The translations under genes were made by a program, and so were the position numbers. Below are positions 16,535 to 33,808 of a stretch of 64,000 bases of DNA, piece by piece (positions within the stretch are counted from its first letter, which is position 1; every line of letters begins with the position of its first letter). Location of the stretch: positions 248,001 to 312,000 of the forward strand of contig WACJ01000071.1 of NCBI GenBank assembly GCA_008973525.1. The letters run 5' to 3'. This DNA is from Stenopsyche tienmushanensis (Eukaryota > Arthropoda > Insecta > Trichoptera > Stenopsychidae). The notes below the pieces were generated by a model. It did not search any database and was not told where the DNA came from. It saw nothing but the letters and a program-made list of their open reading frames with translations.

Positions 16535-17916
16535 TACATAAAAGAATTTTAATTCATGTTGGATTTTTGTACAAAGTGTGAATGTAGAGATACTTTAGAG
16601 TCATATAAGCATTTTTTTTTTTTTAAATAATGTCTCAGAAAATGAAATCTATTGCTTCAGTATCGATAACATCAGAATATGTATTTTTATTTCACCAAAT
16701 GTATATAAAAGTATGTTTCGGGTATTTTCAGGAGTACCTCAATTATCTTTTAAACTAGATCAAAGCAATTTGTTTAATTTTTATCCAATTACGGCTAATA
16801 CTTTAACATTGTTATTTTAATATTTTGAATATAATATAAGATGAATTCTAATGTTTATTTTTTGCAATCAATTGAGTCTTACATCATGCAGCTATAGGGA
16901 TGACTGCGGTGCACTTTTGTTTTAAATCTTTGCTACTTTGCCACTGAGATTTAACATTACATATAACTGCATGGTGCCTAAATCAAATACACATCGGAAT
17001 ATATGATGGTGTACGTTTTTTTTAAACTAAGTATAGAACCGCATGAAATGTGTTAATGATAGTTTTAATTTCTAAATAATATGACCTCAAACCAGTTGAT
17101 ATTTTCTTGAGTTTTGTAATTTTTGCTAAATTCGAATAAAAAAATGTTTTTTCAGGTAATTGACATTTTTGTAGTGAAAGTTATATTATAAAAATACATT
17201 ACTGGATATTTTCAATTTTGATACACTTTGATCTACTACATATATATATTACACAGGTAGCAAAATGCTTCTCTGTATTTGCAAGTTGACTAATTCTCAT
17301 TGATATTTACAAATGAAAGTAGAATTACTGAATAAACTTCTGAGAAATTATTTTGTTAAGTTATTTACTAAGACTGTTAGTAATTTTGCGTCAATTTATT
17401 TTTTAGTTCCTCCTTGATAATTTTCTTAATGTGTAAATTTAAATAGTACAATTGCATAATGATTGATAATAACGGAAATTCAGAGAGGATAATTGTTCCA
17501 ATCCAATTTAAAAAATGAAACAACATACTTGGTGTGCGACTAAAAAACTAAATTGAAAGCAATATTCATTTAAATTCACCATTTAATTAAAATTGAACAT
17601 TGTAATATTATTTGTAAAATCTATTACAATTGATGTCCACAACGATATAATATAAAACATGTAATTATGTATCACTTTTATATTAAAAATAATAAAAGCA
17701 ATAAAATGTTTTATTTAAAGACGAAAGAAAAATATTTTAAAGCTATTTATCTTACTAAATAGGAAAATAGTTTAGAGTGTTTGAAAATGGATTTTTTTTC
17801 CCCCCATCTCTCCCACAACAGGTTAAATATTTTTTACACTGGTATCCCTAAAAGTTTGACAGTTTAATTGATAGTGTATCGCTCTTGAGTAAAGTTGTGT
17901 TTTATCGAAATAAGAA
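16535..17916. other. Intergenic region between the ZAD gene and pelle
   Basis: Contains the ZAD 3' UTR and the pelle promoter. Candidate AATAAA signals occur near 17135, 17330 and 17692-17703. It is AT-rich with no coding stretch or repeat family recognised. A single CT-rich tract (CCCCCCATCTCTCCC) lies at about 17801. Confidence 0.5.
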
Positions 17917-22764
<4,848 letters not shown>

Positions 22765-23330
22765 AACAACACGAGCTAAAAAAAAAAGAAACAACCTAAG
22801 GAAAAATCTATATAACTTCTTCACATCTCAAATATTTGGTGCGTTTCAATGGTTTTTAAGAATTCATGAATGAGTAAATGTAAAGATATTGTTAACTTTA
22901 TATTTTTAAATATAATATTTAGTGATAATAGTGAAAGAGCATTGACAAAGCTAAGATATAGCTAAAATAATGAATGCTTAAGAGTTTTGATTCAGTAATG
23001 TGATATTTTGGTGCTAATGACTTACATATCATAATTATTGTGCAAATTTAATATATTTTTATGTATGGTATACAGTGGTGCAGTGCTAAATAAAAAAGTC
23101 TGGGAGCGCTGATTAATTATAATATTTTAATACCCCCTCCCCTTACCCCAGTGATCCAATTTTCACACCAAGTTTCCCCCAAAACGTTTTTCCAATACAT
23201 AGTTACAAAAATCACTTTTGTATATTTACATAAAAATAAATATTAAAATAAAATAATATTTGCATGTGCAATAGCGTTAAAAATATATGTATTTTATCTA
23301 TGTATATATATCATCAATATGATGATGATG
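22765..23330. other. pelle 3' flank
   Basis: The probable 3' UTR; candidate AATAAA signals lie near 23089 and 23232. It is AT-rich, with no other feature seen before the repeat starting at about 23330. Confidence 0.5.
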
Positions 23331-23835
23331 ATATATATCATCATCATAGCGCAGCCACTAACAGTCCACTGCAGAACTATGGGCCTCTTCAATATCCATT
23401 CACAGGAAGGGGCTACATCCATCTCGTCTGTATCATACATTCTTATTCGCTCGATATTGAAGGTAGCATTACCACCGAGTTTTGTTTCGAACGCTCACCC
23501 AACGGGTTTCCTAAATGAACGTATTGACGAACGCTTTTGCGATCGTCTCGATAAGGAGTGTGGAAGGTTTGTAAAGACTGAGTAGTATTCTTAGGAGATG
23601 GTGGAAAACTACTCTAGACGACCTTTTTGATTCAACTAGAAAGGACTTTCTGGAGTACAAGAAGTCCAGTCCCCCCTTTCCTCGCTAGGGCTTTGCCGGG
23701 GTAGGGTGAAGACATACGTGACGCTTAAGTGCATCTCGGATTCGCTCCTACACCCACTGAGGGTATCTCCCCGAAACCGTACAACTTACCCGAGCGAATT
23801 CGAGACTGAGTGGTTTCCCCATTTCAGGTTGATAT
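23330..23835 (-). mobile_element. RTE/SINE-like 3' element ending in GATGAT repeats
   Basis: Read on the minus strand, the unit runs from AAACCACTCAGTCTCGAATT through GAGGCCCATAGTTCTGCAGT and GGACTGTTAGTGGC to an ATGATGATGATGATAT tail at about 23320-23345. A shorter plus-strand copy lies at 39985-40280. Ending in short tandem repeats and carrying a GGCCCATAG..CTGCAGTGGAC-like block is typical of insect RTE 3' ends and their SINE partners. Confidence 0.65.
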
Positions 23836-26220
23836 GGAAGTTAACGGAAGACAATGCTGTTAACATTGCAAAACCATTGAATCGAATTTTTTTCACGAAG
23901 CGTATCAAGCACCGAGCCGTTTTACCTACGGCTGTCCGGAGAAAACTCTGTATATATATAATACGCTGAAAAAATGTGTGAATGTGTGAAAAAATTCTCA
24001 TACAAAAAACGGGATTGGAATGATCCGATAGTGTGAATACTCTGATTGTTTCTTGTGTAAGAATATTTGACCGGAGCGAGATCGAACCCCTACCGGCACC
24101 ATAGTGTGGATCGGGCCTTAGTCAAGTTTATTCTGGTGAAGTGGGGCGCGGCCGCGTGTGGGTGTTCTAAGCGCGTATTGCTAAGCAACCACATCCAGCA
24201 TATACCTCTCCAAATCAATAAATAAACAAATCAATCATTCATGTATTCTAAAAGCGAGTACCCGCCAAACAAAGCAATGCCCGACCTTGGATACACCTTC
24301 ACACATAACAAATCAATCAATAGCGAAATAAATTCCAGGAATCGACACGAGATGAGGTGCTAGCATTGCTTGACAAATATATTAACATTTTACCGACCGC
24401 ACGATTTCGCTTGAAACTTATGCCTGAAACCGCATATCTTGAAAAATTTGACTGAAAACAATAGATTTAGCATAACATTTGAATCTTTTAACCGACTTGA
24501 ATAAAAATTAGAATTTAGTTTCCTATAGTTTTTTAGAACCTTAAATAATTAAATCGCTGTTTTTGGACAGGGGTTACCACCTTTTTTACGTTTGAAAAGG
24601 GAAAAGTTAAGAAAATCTAACTTTTAGAGAATGATTAAATTTTCAAAATATTCCCATAGCCTTTGGACTATGTACGGTTGTAAACCTCGAAATATGGAAT
24701 TTTTCTGAACAGTGATTACCAACCTTTTTTACAAAATAGTTTTTTTAGAAAGATAAAATTCTTAAAATCAGTTTTAATAAATGCGGTCCGATATTTACAA
24801 TTTATGCCAGTGGGGTATAATATTTAACGCATGATTTAACCCTATGTTAAATTGACTTTTCGGACAAAATGTTGATAATAATTTAGTATTCGATTAAAAA
24901 ATATCGTATATATAAAAACTACTGACTTTTGATTAAAAAAGAAGAAACGTATATATTTTATTCGGGACCGATATTTTGTGAATATATATCTCCATATAAA
25001 ATCACAATCCAAAGCATAATATTATTGGAATATTTATTTTTTTTGTATGTAAAGTTCTGGCCGACGGAGCTACCCGCAAGAATCCTTTAGGCCAGACAGC
25101 CTGGCTATACGAGCTGTAAGTGTTAAGGACGAAAACGAACATCAGTATTTAAAAAAAAAATTAACAATGTACAGCTCGGATATTTCGCGGTAAGCTTCGC
25201 ATAAAGTGCGGGAGATTTCGTAGGAAATTCATGAAACTCTACTTCCTTCGTAAAATTGATATAATTCTTAAGCCAGCTAAAAGATTGAAACGAAATTTTA
25301 GTGGTGCCTCCAAAAGAGCTTACTGTGCCGATATATTTAAACAAAACAGTGATTTTCAATATGTGGTACATTTATCCGCATGATAAAATTCAAAAAGTGA
25401 TTTTTTAAATTTAAGTTGTATCTAAAGGCATTGATTAAATGATACGTAAACACACGAACAAAACATAAGGACAATATTCAGTTAGTTTACCATTCTATAT
25501 AAAAATATATTTGAATTGGATATTTTAACACTGAAAATTGGCGTGCCTATAATTCTTCTCCGAAACATAAATCCGCCGCGACATATAGTAACTGTACCAG
25601 GTTTTTAGTGAAAAAAAGGTGAATAATATCATCGGAGCTACAGTTTGAAATAAAAAAAAAATTAAGAAGAGGTTGTGTCTCAATGATTCCGACTGATATG
25701 CTATTCGAATTGAAACGTGTGCAGTTTCCGGTACGAGCATCAACAAAGAACAGAAACACACAGGGTATGCGTGCATGCTTCTTACATGGACAACTGTATG
25801 TGGGGTGCTCACGCCCAAATCATTTCATTTCATATGGAAAAGTACTGTGAATCAAAAAGCACTTCATTAGCACGGCATAAGCATGATCTTTGGGATGAAT
25901 ATAACAACAACATGGGGAGCCTCCTCTGATCCCGAGCTGTGTGATTGATTCCCCTATTTGGGAGCATGACAGCCAGCTCGCATAGTGCACAGCATAGTGC
26001 AAGACACGCTCCTCCTCCACTTCTTGCCGTCACTTGCGCTCTGAGCGCGGGGGGAAGCTAGCTAAATATTCTAATTTTACTTTGAGATTATTAGGCTAGG
26101 ATAAATATATAGATGAAAACTGCTTAAAAATTAAATAGATTAAAATAATTATATAGATATATGTTGTATAGAGTAGGGAAGAGTTTTGAGTCTCACTTGC
26201 GGCCCCGAAAAAAAGGGGTA
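23836..26220. other. Repeat-rich spacer, no gene recognised
   Basis: Holds a tRNA-like B box on the minus strand at about 24075-24095 (GGTTCGATCTC), next to the GGCCCGATCCACAC terminus at 24095-24120. Two direct copies of a hAT-like end, CAGGGGTTACCACCTTTTTT and CAGTGATTACCAACCTTTTT, lie near 24570 and 24708. A more GC-rich block spans about 25720-26060. Nothing codes convincingly. Confidence 0.5.
24068..24120 (-). repeat. tRNA-derived SINE-like end with palindrome-family terminus
   Basis: The minus strand reads AAGGCCCGATCCACACTATG, then GTGCCGGTAGGGGTTCGATC. A good polymerase III B box (GGTTCGATCTC) sits next to the terminus shared with 7665-7714. No complete tRNA cloverleaf is visible. 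Confidence 0.45.
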
Positions 26221-26229
26221 CGATCCCAC

Positions 26230-26551
26230 TAATCGCTAAAGGTCGCAAGGAAGGCCTCTACGACCCGATGGAGATCGTAGAAAGTCCCGGGGATGCGTTT
26301 TCCTCCAAAAACTTTTACAAAAAACCCTAAATGCCCTAAAATTAGAGGGAGTGGTCACAAGGTTTGCGTGTCCAACCGGACTGAATTTCGGACCACTGAC
26401 ACAACGAAGGAACGCCTCGCGATCGGACGCCATGTCTAAAAATGTCCACAGAACATGGTCTGTGTTCATGAACGGATCTCCGCATGGAGACTCCGAAGTT
26501 GTCAAAAGCCCAAACCTGGCATTGCAACGCACGCCGGGTATTCGCTAGTAA
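26230..26551 (-). mobile_element. R1-clade LINE 3' relic, second copy
   Basis: The minus strand encodes SPCGDPFMNTDHVLW, the same Cys-rich C-terminal motif as at 15520-15580. A 98-codon frame (26236-26532) is partly open. Its edge, GGCATTGCAACGCACGCC then TTCGCTAGTA (26518-26551), recurs at 7776-7808 with few changes. That suggests this edge is a repeat boundary. Confidence 0.72.
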
Positions 26552-27053
26552 TTAAATAAAACGAAACTTTTAGTAATTGGAAAAACAAAGAAATATTTTA
26601 AGGGAACTAAAATAAAAAATCTTTCTGTCGATTTTTATAGCCATAAAGGAACATGGAGAGACGGGGAGATTTTTGAAAATTGGTTAAAAAAGAAATGAGT
26701 TTCAGAGGTGCAAGCTTTGTTAAAAAAATAAATTGCCATAGAAAGCAATATTATTATTAGATAATCCTCATTCGAGCTAAAGGATATTGAAAACAAGCGA
26801 TGGACTTATGATCGCAATGTTTTAGCACCCTGATGTAACATATCTAGTTTTTATGGGAATTAATTTTAAAAAGTTCAAAAACAAATAAATATTACAGTTT
26901 TTTTAAAATATACTCGTATGTATTTTGGTAACGCTTAGTATTAATTACTAACGGCTTCTTATCTGCTTAACTATGAGCGTTTTTCTTAATAAATAATGAG
27001 TATTTAAATTATGAAACAAAATTTTGTATTGTAAATATATTATATTCGAAACC
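26552..27053. other. AT-rich spacer, nothing seen
   Basis: No open frame of note and no recognised repeat. Confidence 0.5.
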
Positions 27054-27147
27054 AAGTAGAAATTTGATGATTTGGATTATCCGTGTTTTCTAGTAATCCG
27101 TGTTCTTCCTGCCCGGTATTTGCTCGAATAATCGAGAGTCTACTGTA
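27054..27147 (-). mobile_element. pogo/Tigger-type terminal sequence
   Basis: Read on the minus strand it begins TACAGTAGACTCTCGATTAT, continues with TCGAGCAAATACCGGGCAG and reaches a GGATAATCC stretch. CAGTAGACTC..GATTATTCG next to a TA dinucleotide is the usual terminus of pogo/Tigger-like elements. Only one end is seen. Confidence 0.55.
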
Positions 27148-27686
27148 TTTATAATGATGAATATATGTTTGTGAAAATAAATTTTGATGAAAATGAGCGA
27201 TTGAAAGAAAATTCTGGAAGCGGAGGTGGGCGGAGCTAGTCCAAGGGAAGGCTAGCTAATGGATCGATACAGCATCAAGGACGCTCTAGATTTCACCTTG
27301 GGATATTAATATCTCAATTGCAAAAATGTGTATTTTGGCTTTTTATGTTCGATATTCATTTGTTTATGTTCAATAACGATCGTATTTAATCGGGAAGCTT
27401 CATTTTTTCAGAGCTGGAATGCTTTAATTTTCGTTTTTGTCAAATATCATGAGATCCAGACTACGAATAATATTTTTATGGATTGAAATATTTATATTTT
27501 CTCTATTTCTATTATAATAATTATATTTTATGATATGAAAAATATTTGAACGTGGAGCAAATTTATCCAACTTGGTCGTCGTGTTGTCTATGGTCATCGA
27601 GGGTGGAGTTTGAATATCGCGGGGTTATTCTCGGATATTGCGACTCGCCTCTGCTACACTCGGTCGATACCTGTTGCGCTTCGAAG

Positions 27687-29486
27687 ATGTGGACTCACGT
27701 GCCGCAGAGCCTTGAGGACGCGGGCTTCTCCGAGGAGAGCGTTCGCAAGATCACCGATGTGCTGCTGAACGCGCCGGACGATGCCGCTCGCGTCAAGGCC
27801 GGGCGTCCGTTCGTCAAGGAGATTGGTCGCGCTCGTACGTGCAGGTTCAAGTCCGGCTCCCAATCCACTGAGAACAGGGAGATGGGGAATATTAGCTATC
27901 GCCAAGGAAAAATCGATATGTCCTTGTACTACTACAATCTGGCAATCTTGGACGCCCCAGAAGGTTCGCGGGAGCTCGCCCTCGCTTATGGCAATCGTTC
28001 AGCGTCTAATTATATGAACAAGCGGTACAATGACTCCATCCTTGATATCAAGCGCGCTTTCAAGATCGGTGGATGTGGGAAAGCTGTCAATAAAAAGCTT
28101 CTGGACCGTCGGGCTGCCTGTGAAGGAGCTCTCCTCGACCAATTGAGTATTAGTGATCAAGAAGAATATCGTAGACGTATCTTTGCACCACCGGCTCAAA
28201 CTAGTTCGCTCATTCCGTGTGCTAGTGCGAAGGCCGAGATATCCCATCTGCCGATAAACGGTCGCTTCATAAAAGCAACCAATGATATTCTTCCCGGTGA
28301 AGTGATATCCGTCGAACGTCCGTTTGTATCCTGCCCGAGCGGTGCTCATTTCCTTTACATGTGCCATGAGTGCTCCAAGTTGAATTTTGCCATGATTCCA
28401 TGCAAGGGATGTCCTTTTATCATGTACTGCGATGAAAGCTGCCAAGAAAAATCCTGGGATTCGTTTCACCGATACGAGTGTCCCATCATGCATACGTTTG
28501 GATATGACAGGAAATCGTGCACGATTTTGTTGGTCTTACGTGCGCTTATTCGAGGTCGTAATGAACACAAGTCTTGGGAAGAGTTTCAGCAGGCCGTCGA
28601 GAATTTAAACGCGCAAGACAATCCTCTCTGCAAAGCCACGGACGTGGATTTTGATTCGCAATCGTTTGCAACGGTCTTCACTATGTATGTAGACAAATCA
28701 GACAACGATCCTGACGTAATTTATCAAAAAATATTCTGCACAATAATGCTGTTGAAAATGCTGAATAAAAACGTCAAATATTTCTCGGATTGTGCTCCAG
28801 ACAAGGAAGGTTCTAAAGTGAACACTTTAAACGTGCAGAAATGCATGCACGCCGTCGGAGGCATTCTATACCGACTCATGTCCATCATCGAATCTAATCC
28901 GTTTGCCTTCCCGAAGAACTCCGAATACGATTTCCACCATAACTACAACGACAAATTCCTCGGTATATTTCCGTTCTCGAACCTGTACAACCATTCCTGC
29001 TTTCCGAACGCGCATTGGATCAAAGACGGCTTGAACGTTGTGGTTCTCGCGCAGAGGGTGATCAAGAGGGACGAACAGATCTTCATCAGCTACGGGTAAG
29101 ATGCATTCCGATCCATCCGCGTACCGATTGCAATTTTATCACACGATTTAATCACCGTTCGTTTCAGGCCGACTTTCTTCAACCATCCGCTCTATCTCCG
29201 CAAGAAGAAATTGGAGATATTCAATTTCGTCTGCCAGTGTGAAGCCTGCAACGGAAGCTGGCCGCTGCAGAATCCGGTGATTGAGGCGTATTCGGTTGCC
29301 ACGTTCCCGGCGATATTCGAGAACATATTGGAGAGCGGCGACAAAAAGAAGGGTTTGGAAGCGTTGGAAATATTATACAACGAGGTCATCAAGATGGAGC
29401 AAGAGGGTCGACTCATCATGCTGATTGAGTACCGCCGAATGATTATCAAGTATTGGTTGATGATGGCCGACGACGATATCGAGTAA
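27687..29486 (+). CDS. SMYD4: SMYD4-like SET/MYND protein, tandem copy 1
   Basis: Two exons, 27687-29095 and 29168-29486 (phase-2 GT-AG intron of 72 nt), give 575 residues. The first in-frame ATG (MWTHVPQSL) is at 27687; the frame is open further upstream but has no ATG there. A TPR-like region spans about 62-135 (GNISYRQGKIDMSLYYYN, then ALAYGNRSA). A split SET follows: GRFIKATNDILPGEVISVER, then a MYND finger from residue 226 (CHEC, CKGC, YCDESC and an H..EC end), then NHSCFPNA (435-442) and QIFISYG. A post-SET triplet, CQCEAC, is at 492-497. By family it is a probable protein lysine methyltransferase; target unknown. Its coding sequence is clearly more GC-rich than its surroundings. The paralogue at 33809 shares the intron position. 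Confidence 0.9.
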
Positions 29487-30800
29487 AGCGATGGTTGTAT
29501 CGAGATACACGCCCGTGTGTATCTCCTTGATATTATTTAATCGATTGATGTATCTCCGATGTTTCGTAACTTTGTTCTGTGTCATTAAATACAATTGCGC
29601 AATCTACGATTTGCACTCGATGCATATTATGCCGGAGCCGGGGGATCCATCATGGTCGAATTGCAGAGGCGCGCTCTGTTCTGCGCCGTCATATTTTTGT
29701 ATAGGTTTTAAACGTGTCGAGACTGAACAGCTCTAGATAACGAGCGGTTTCAGTGGCATTAATATGTGTTGAGGATCTTCGATGCGTCATATAGATGTTG
29801 TTATAGTTGATAAATTTTATGCAGTTAGTTGGATGTCTTCTATTTCAAAACTATATACTGTAGATGTATTTAAATGTGTTTTCATGTTATTCAAAATGAT
29901 ACATAGAATAGTGATCAAATATGTCAGCGTATGTTGTAGGGGTAATATATAATTCGATGTTGCATTGAATGGCATTATTATTACTCATTTTATTTTTATT
30001 TTACTGTTTGACTTAAAAATGGTAATCCGGGGTATGTACGATATCGACGAATAGACGAAGAAAGCCTAGTTAATCGTATGAAAAGGGTATTTTGTTTTGG
30101 GACCGTCCAAAATGTGCAGAGAAAACATAAATGCGAGGCGAATTGAAAAACATATATTTTGACTTGAACTGATTACACGAAAAGATAGTGCGAGAACTCT
30201 TTAAGATCATATTTTTATAGATTCAAAACACTATCAATTTGTAGTGTTGTTTTTTTTATTCCTATTGATTTTAATAACTCGCTTGGCGTATTTACATTAA
30301 GGCGTGTTTTGCTTCAAAGGTAAGTACTTATAACAATGAAAGCCGATCCGAGATGTTAGGTTTGTGCACATTAAATCATCCTTCTAAACCGATTTCTTTT
30401 ATGGAGCCAGAAGAATCTCGTTTCGTTTTATTTTTGTTTTCATTCAGACCGTTCTCTTTGTGCAATTTTTATGTTCTACAGTCTAAACCACATTCCCCGC
30501 CTCTAGTTCTGCGATATTTCTTGGTCAAAATTATCCAATGAATATGCGAGGATTGTTATATATTTCATATGCATTCACATGCGTATAAATCTACGTATTT
30601 CATTATATGGTTCTAAAATCTGTTGTAATTGAATTTTAAACTTCTTTCCATTATAGGATCGGTAGCTATTTCCTCCAATATGTCTTGGATGTCGTGAATA
30701 TCCATGCCATCAAAACCTTCTCCACCAATATCATGATAAATGTTTATTGTCCTTTGTTATTCATCTTCTATTGATGGTAAAACATTTTCTCCAGAGACTT
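29487..30800. other. 3' flank of SMYD4-like copy 1
   Basis: The probable 3' UTR, passing into AT-rich spacer. No coding stretch or repeat is recognised. Confidence 0.5.
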
Positions 30801-30849
30801 TCTGGCCACAGCAGTAAAAATAATATTTCAATATTAAGATGTTTTAAAT

Positions 30850-31045
30850 CGAGCGGATATCTTGGCGCATTGTTCAATATCGCGCTGTTTTATACGAGAC
30901 CCGAGTGTATATGAATTAATAATGGCAAACATCTAATCCCCAGAAAAACAACTTTCTTCATCACTTTAGGGTCTTTCTAATAAAGCAATAATGCATATTG
31001 ATCGGCTACAACAACTCCGCCCATATATTTGATTATAATTTATTA
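30850..31045 (-). pseudogene. piggyBac transposase relic
   Basis: Minus-strand reading near 30935-31035 gives KYMGGVVVADQYALLLY, a stop, then KDPKVMKKVVF. This matches the piggyBac block (N.YMGGVD.ADQ...YY..RK..KWWKKVFF). The third catalytic Asp is replaced (GGVV for GGVD), and stops and frameshifts break it. TTAA-flanked ends were not found. Confidence 0.65.
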
Positions 31046-33808
31046 TAATCTTGGGTTTTCTCCCACTTCTTCCCGTATATACTTACGTATGTAATATACT
31101 TCCTCTTATTATATAGATCTTCATTGGAGAGTTTACGAATCTGAATTGACACAAGTGCTGAGAATTATTACCGCTCTGTTATGCCAAGTGTATTTTTTTT
31201 GCAAAAGGCAATCATTTTTCCTTTGAATAGTTTTTATAAAAATTCATTCTGGTTGTTATTTTCTATCGGTCATAATTGTACCGGTATAAATTATATCAAA
31301 TAGTTCCTTAACCAGTATCAAATTTGTATAAAAATGTGATATTTAGCAGCGTCGGGTACGGACATTAAAATTATATAGATGTAAGACAATTCTACGTATG
31401 ATGCGCAAAATGTTGAGCACAGTCGTAAACGAGGTGTGCACGAAGTGCGAAATGCGTCAGGTAATAAAAAATCACTTGGGCTTAAATGCAACTTTGATTT
31501 TACTGACTGAAGCTTATATATTTCAATTATTTTATGACTATCTTATATATTTTTTGTGACGTTAATTATTATCAATATGTTACATGTTTATTTATTTAAT
31601 TTATTTTTTGTTATTGTCTTTTATAAATGTGTTAATATTACTATGTTATTAATTTTAATGTGCACATATCTAGCCTTTGTGTAAAGACAATTCACGTAGA
31701 CTGAAGCTTACAGAGTATAATTTTTATCGTATAAAAGCACATAGTTATAGTTATTTTTGTAGATTATTATAAACAGCATTTAATTTCTTTTTGGAACACA
31801 CCCATCCCTTGCGTAACACGGAAGATTGGAAACCGTGTAAAGCGAGACTAACAAATGTATGCATTTAATGTCACTATCACTAGAAAATCTTACATTTCCG
31901 CCGTGTTCTGTTGACCGTGTCATCTTTTTTGAGATTCAGAGAGACCAGAAATTTTGGTATCGTCATTGATTCCAGGAGGAACTCTTTTAGTCATTCTTTA
32001 ATCTTTTCTCGTGTAGTAGAACTGTCTATAAGTAATACTTTTTGATTAAATTATTCTCTATCTAAATCACAAGAGCCTTTTCCATCTTTCCTATGTTTGC
32101 ATCGCGTGTGCAATTTGTATGTTTTGCACTTTTTAATCAATTTTGGATTTGACAAAACTCAATTTTTCCAATAATAAAATCTCAGAAATATGAAATTTGT
32201 AGACGTATCAAATTATTATGATAATTTTATCAGCTGCTCAGTTATAGCGATTAATGCACCGTGTTAAGCGAGGGATGGGTGTATATCCTTGTATCCAGAT
32301 TGAACTCAACAAGGGGGATACGTAATCCATTACAAGCGCGCTTTACTGCACTTATTTGCTCGTAATCTTCGACGTTTTATGAATTGATCATGAAAACAAA
32401 GGGCTTTTTCGATGATTTTGTCTGTTAACTTTGGCACGGGAACAGCTTCAAAGACGCTATTTTCCAGAGGGGTGGTATGATACTTGAGTGAGGGTTCACC
32501 GTGCTATTTAAGCTTGAATCAACATCTTCAATGCATCTGGAAATGGCTAAAAAAAACATAATATCTTCAACGACGGTCTGATTTGATCATTTTCATAATT
32601 TATATGATTATATCAAGAAGTACATACACGACTGGATAACTTCATTCCATGCTTATGTTTGATTTCTGATGATTTATACGAATCTTCATTCGGAGGAGTC
32701 GCCATAAACAGGGTTTGCCGGCACTTTGGTTTCAAAGCTTATTTTTTTAAACATCTAGGCTTTCATTTTCAAATACAAAGAATTGTACACATATGCAAAA
32801 CCAACGGAAGCTATAAAATGGTGTAAATTTTTTCTATCCTGAAAGATCAAGTCCTGTTTAATTTGCATTTGAGATTATTTATGTAGAAGAATTGACCTTG
32901 AAAGCTTCGATTTTACAAATAACACAATGTACAGGCATTTTCATTATAAATTTTTTCATCTCTGAATGCTGAGGAAATGGGAATGGTTTATTAACAATTT
33001 ATGAAATAAATATATCCATAAAGCAGCGTTTCTCAAACATTTGATGCGTACCATATGTTACAAAACAAAGCCATGCACAAGTACTTCAAATACAATTATA
33101 ATATCACTAAAGGACTGACCATATGGTCGCGATAAAAGTCGTTCTGTAAATACGTCCAGCATTAAAAATTAAGTTTTAAATGAAGCATATTTTGAAGGGG
33201 GGAATGTTTTTTTAAGGGCAATCGTAAATCATTTCGCAAATATGCAAATCTCATCCAGCATCTGACCTGAATTATGGCCCTATTTTAAGCATTCCATCTC
33301 GCACTAAAAGCTTTTGGCACTGCTTCTTATGATCGTTAATAAATCATCTAGTCCATTTGCATTGGTCGTTGGCATGTTTACATTTTTTATGGTTTATGTA
33401 TAAACAACAAACTTATCAGACGAGATAAGAATTTTTGTCGTTGATTAAGCATTTATGCAGTTATCTCCCGGAAAAAATGGGCATTCATCAATTATAAAAA
33501 GCGCTGCGTCATTGTCTCAGACATCTTCGAACATTTGAGGGCGTCAGTCGTTTTTATACGTCAAGGAGCGAAATATTTTCGTTCGTCGTGTTGGCCGTTA
33601 ATGTGCACCCATAAAGTTGTGTTGCACTCAAGTGCAGTCTTATATCTGTGTAGTGAGTCGCTCCCTTGTATGTAGTGGCGTGTTCGATCGTTTTATGGGG
33701 TGGTTGATCTGAAAACCTGACGTTTCGCTTTTGACTGTCCAATTCGGGCGATCTTTCGACGTTTCGACTATATTGACGTATCGGGGGCCCTCTCATCACT
33801 TCCTCGAT
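31046..33808. other. Spacer upstream of SMYD4-like copy 2
   Basis: Mostly AT-rich. A 57-codon minus-strand open stretch (32330-32500, including PKLTDKIIEKALCF) has a protein-like composition but is not recognised. A short frame near 31395-31455 (EVCTKCEMRQ followed by a GT) faintly recalls chemosensory proteins but is too short to call. The last ~300 bp carry the presumed promoter and 5' UTR of the next gene. Confidence 0.4.

Noticed and set aside
24081..24097. A functional tRNA gene from the GGTTCGATCTC box
   Set aside because: No acceptor stem, D-arm or anticodon arm can be assembled around it. It is kept only as a SINE-like remnant.
27546..27686. Longer N-terminus for SMYD4-like copy 1
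   Set aside because: The upstream extension has no ATG and no TPR-like or conserved residues. The first ATG at 27687 starts a plausible protein.
31395..31460. Chemosensory-protein-like CTKC..RQ motif followed by a GT
   Set aside because: Only about 20 codons, no signal peptide exon and no second Cys pair, so chance is more likely.
33731..33808. Longer N-terminus for SMYD4-like copy 2
   Set aside because: The frame is open but begins without an ATG. The first ATG is at 33809.
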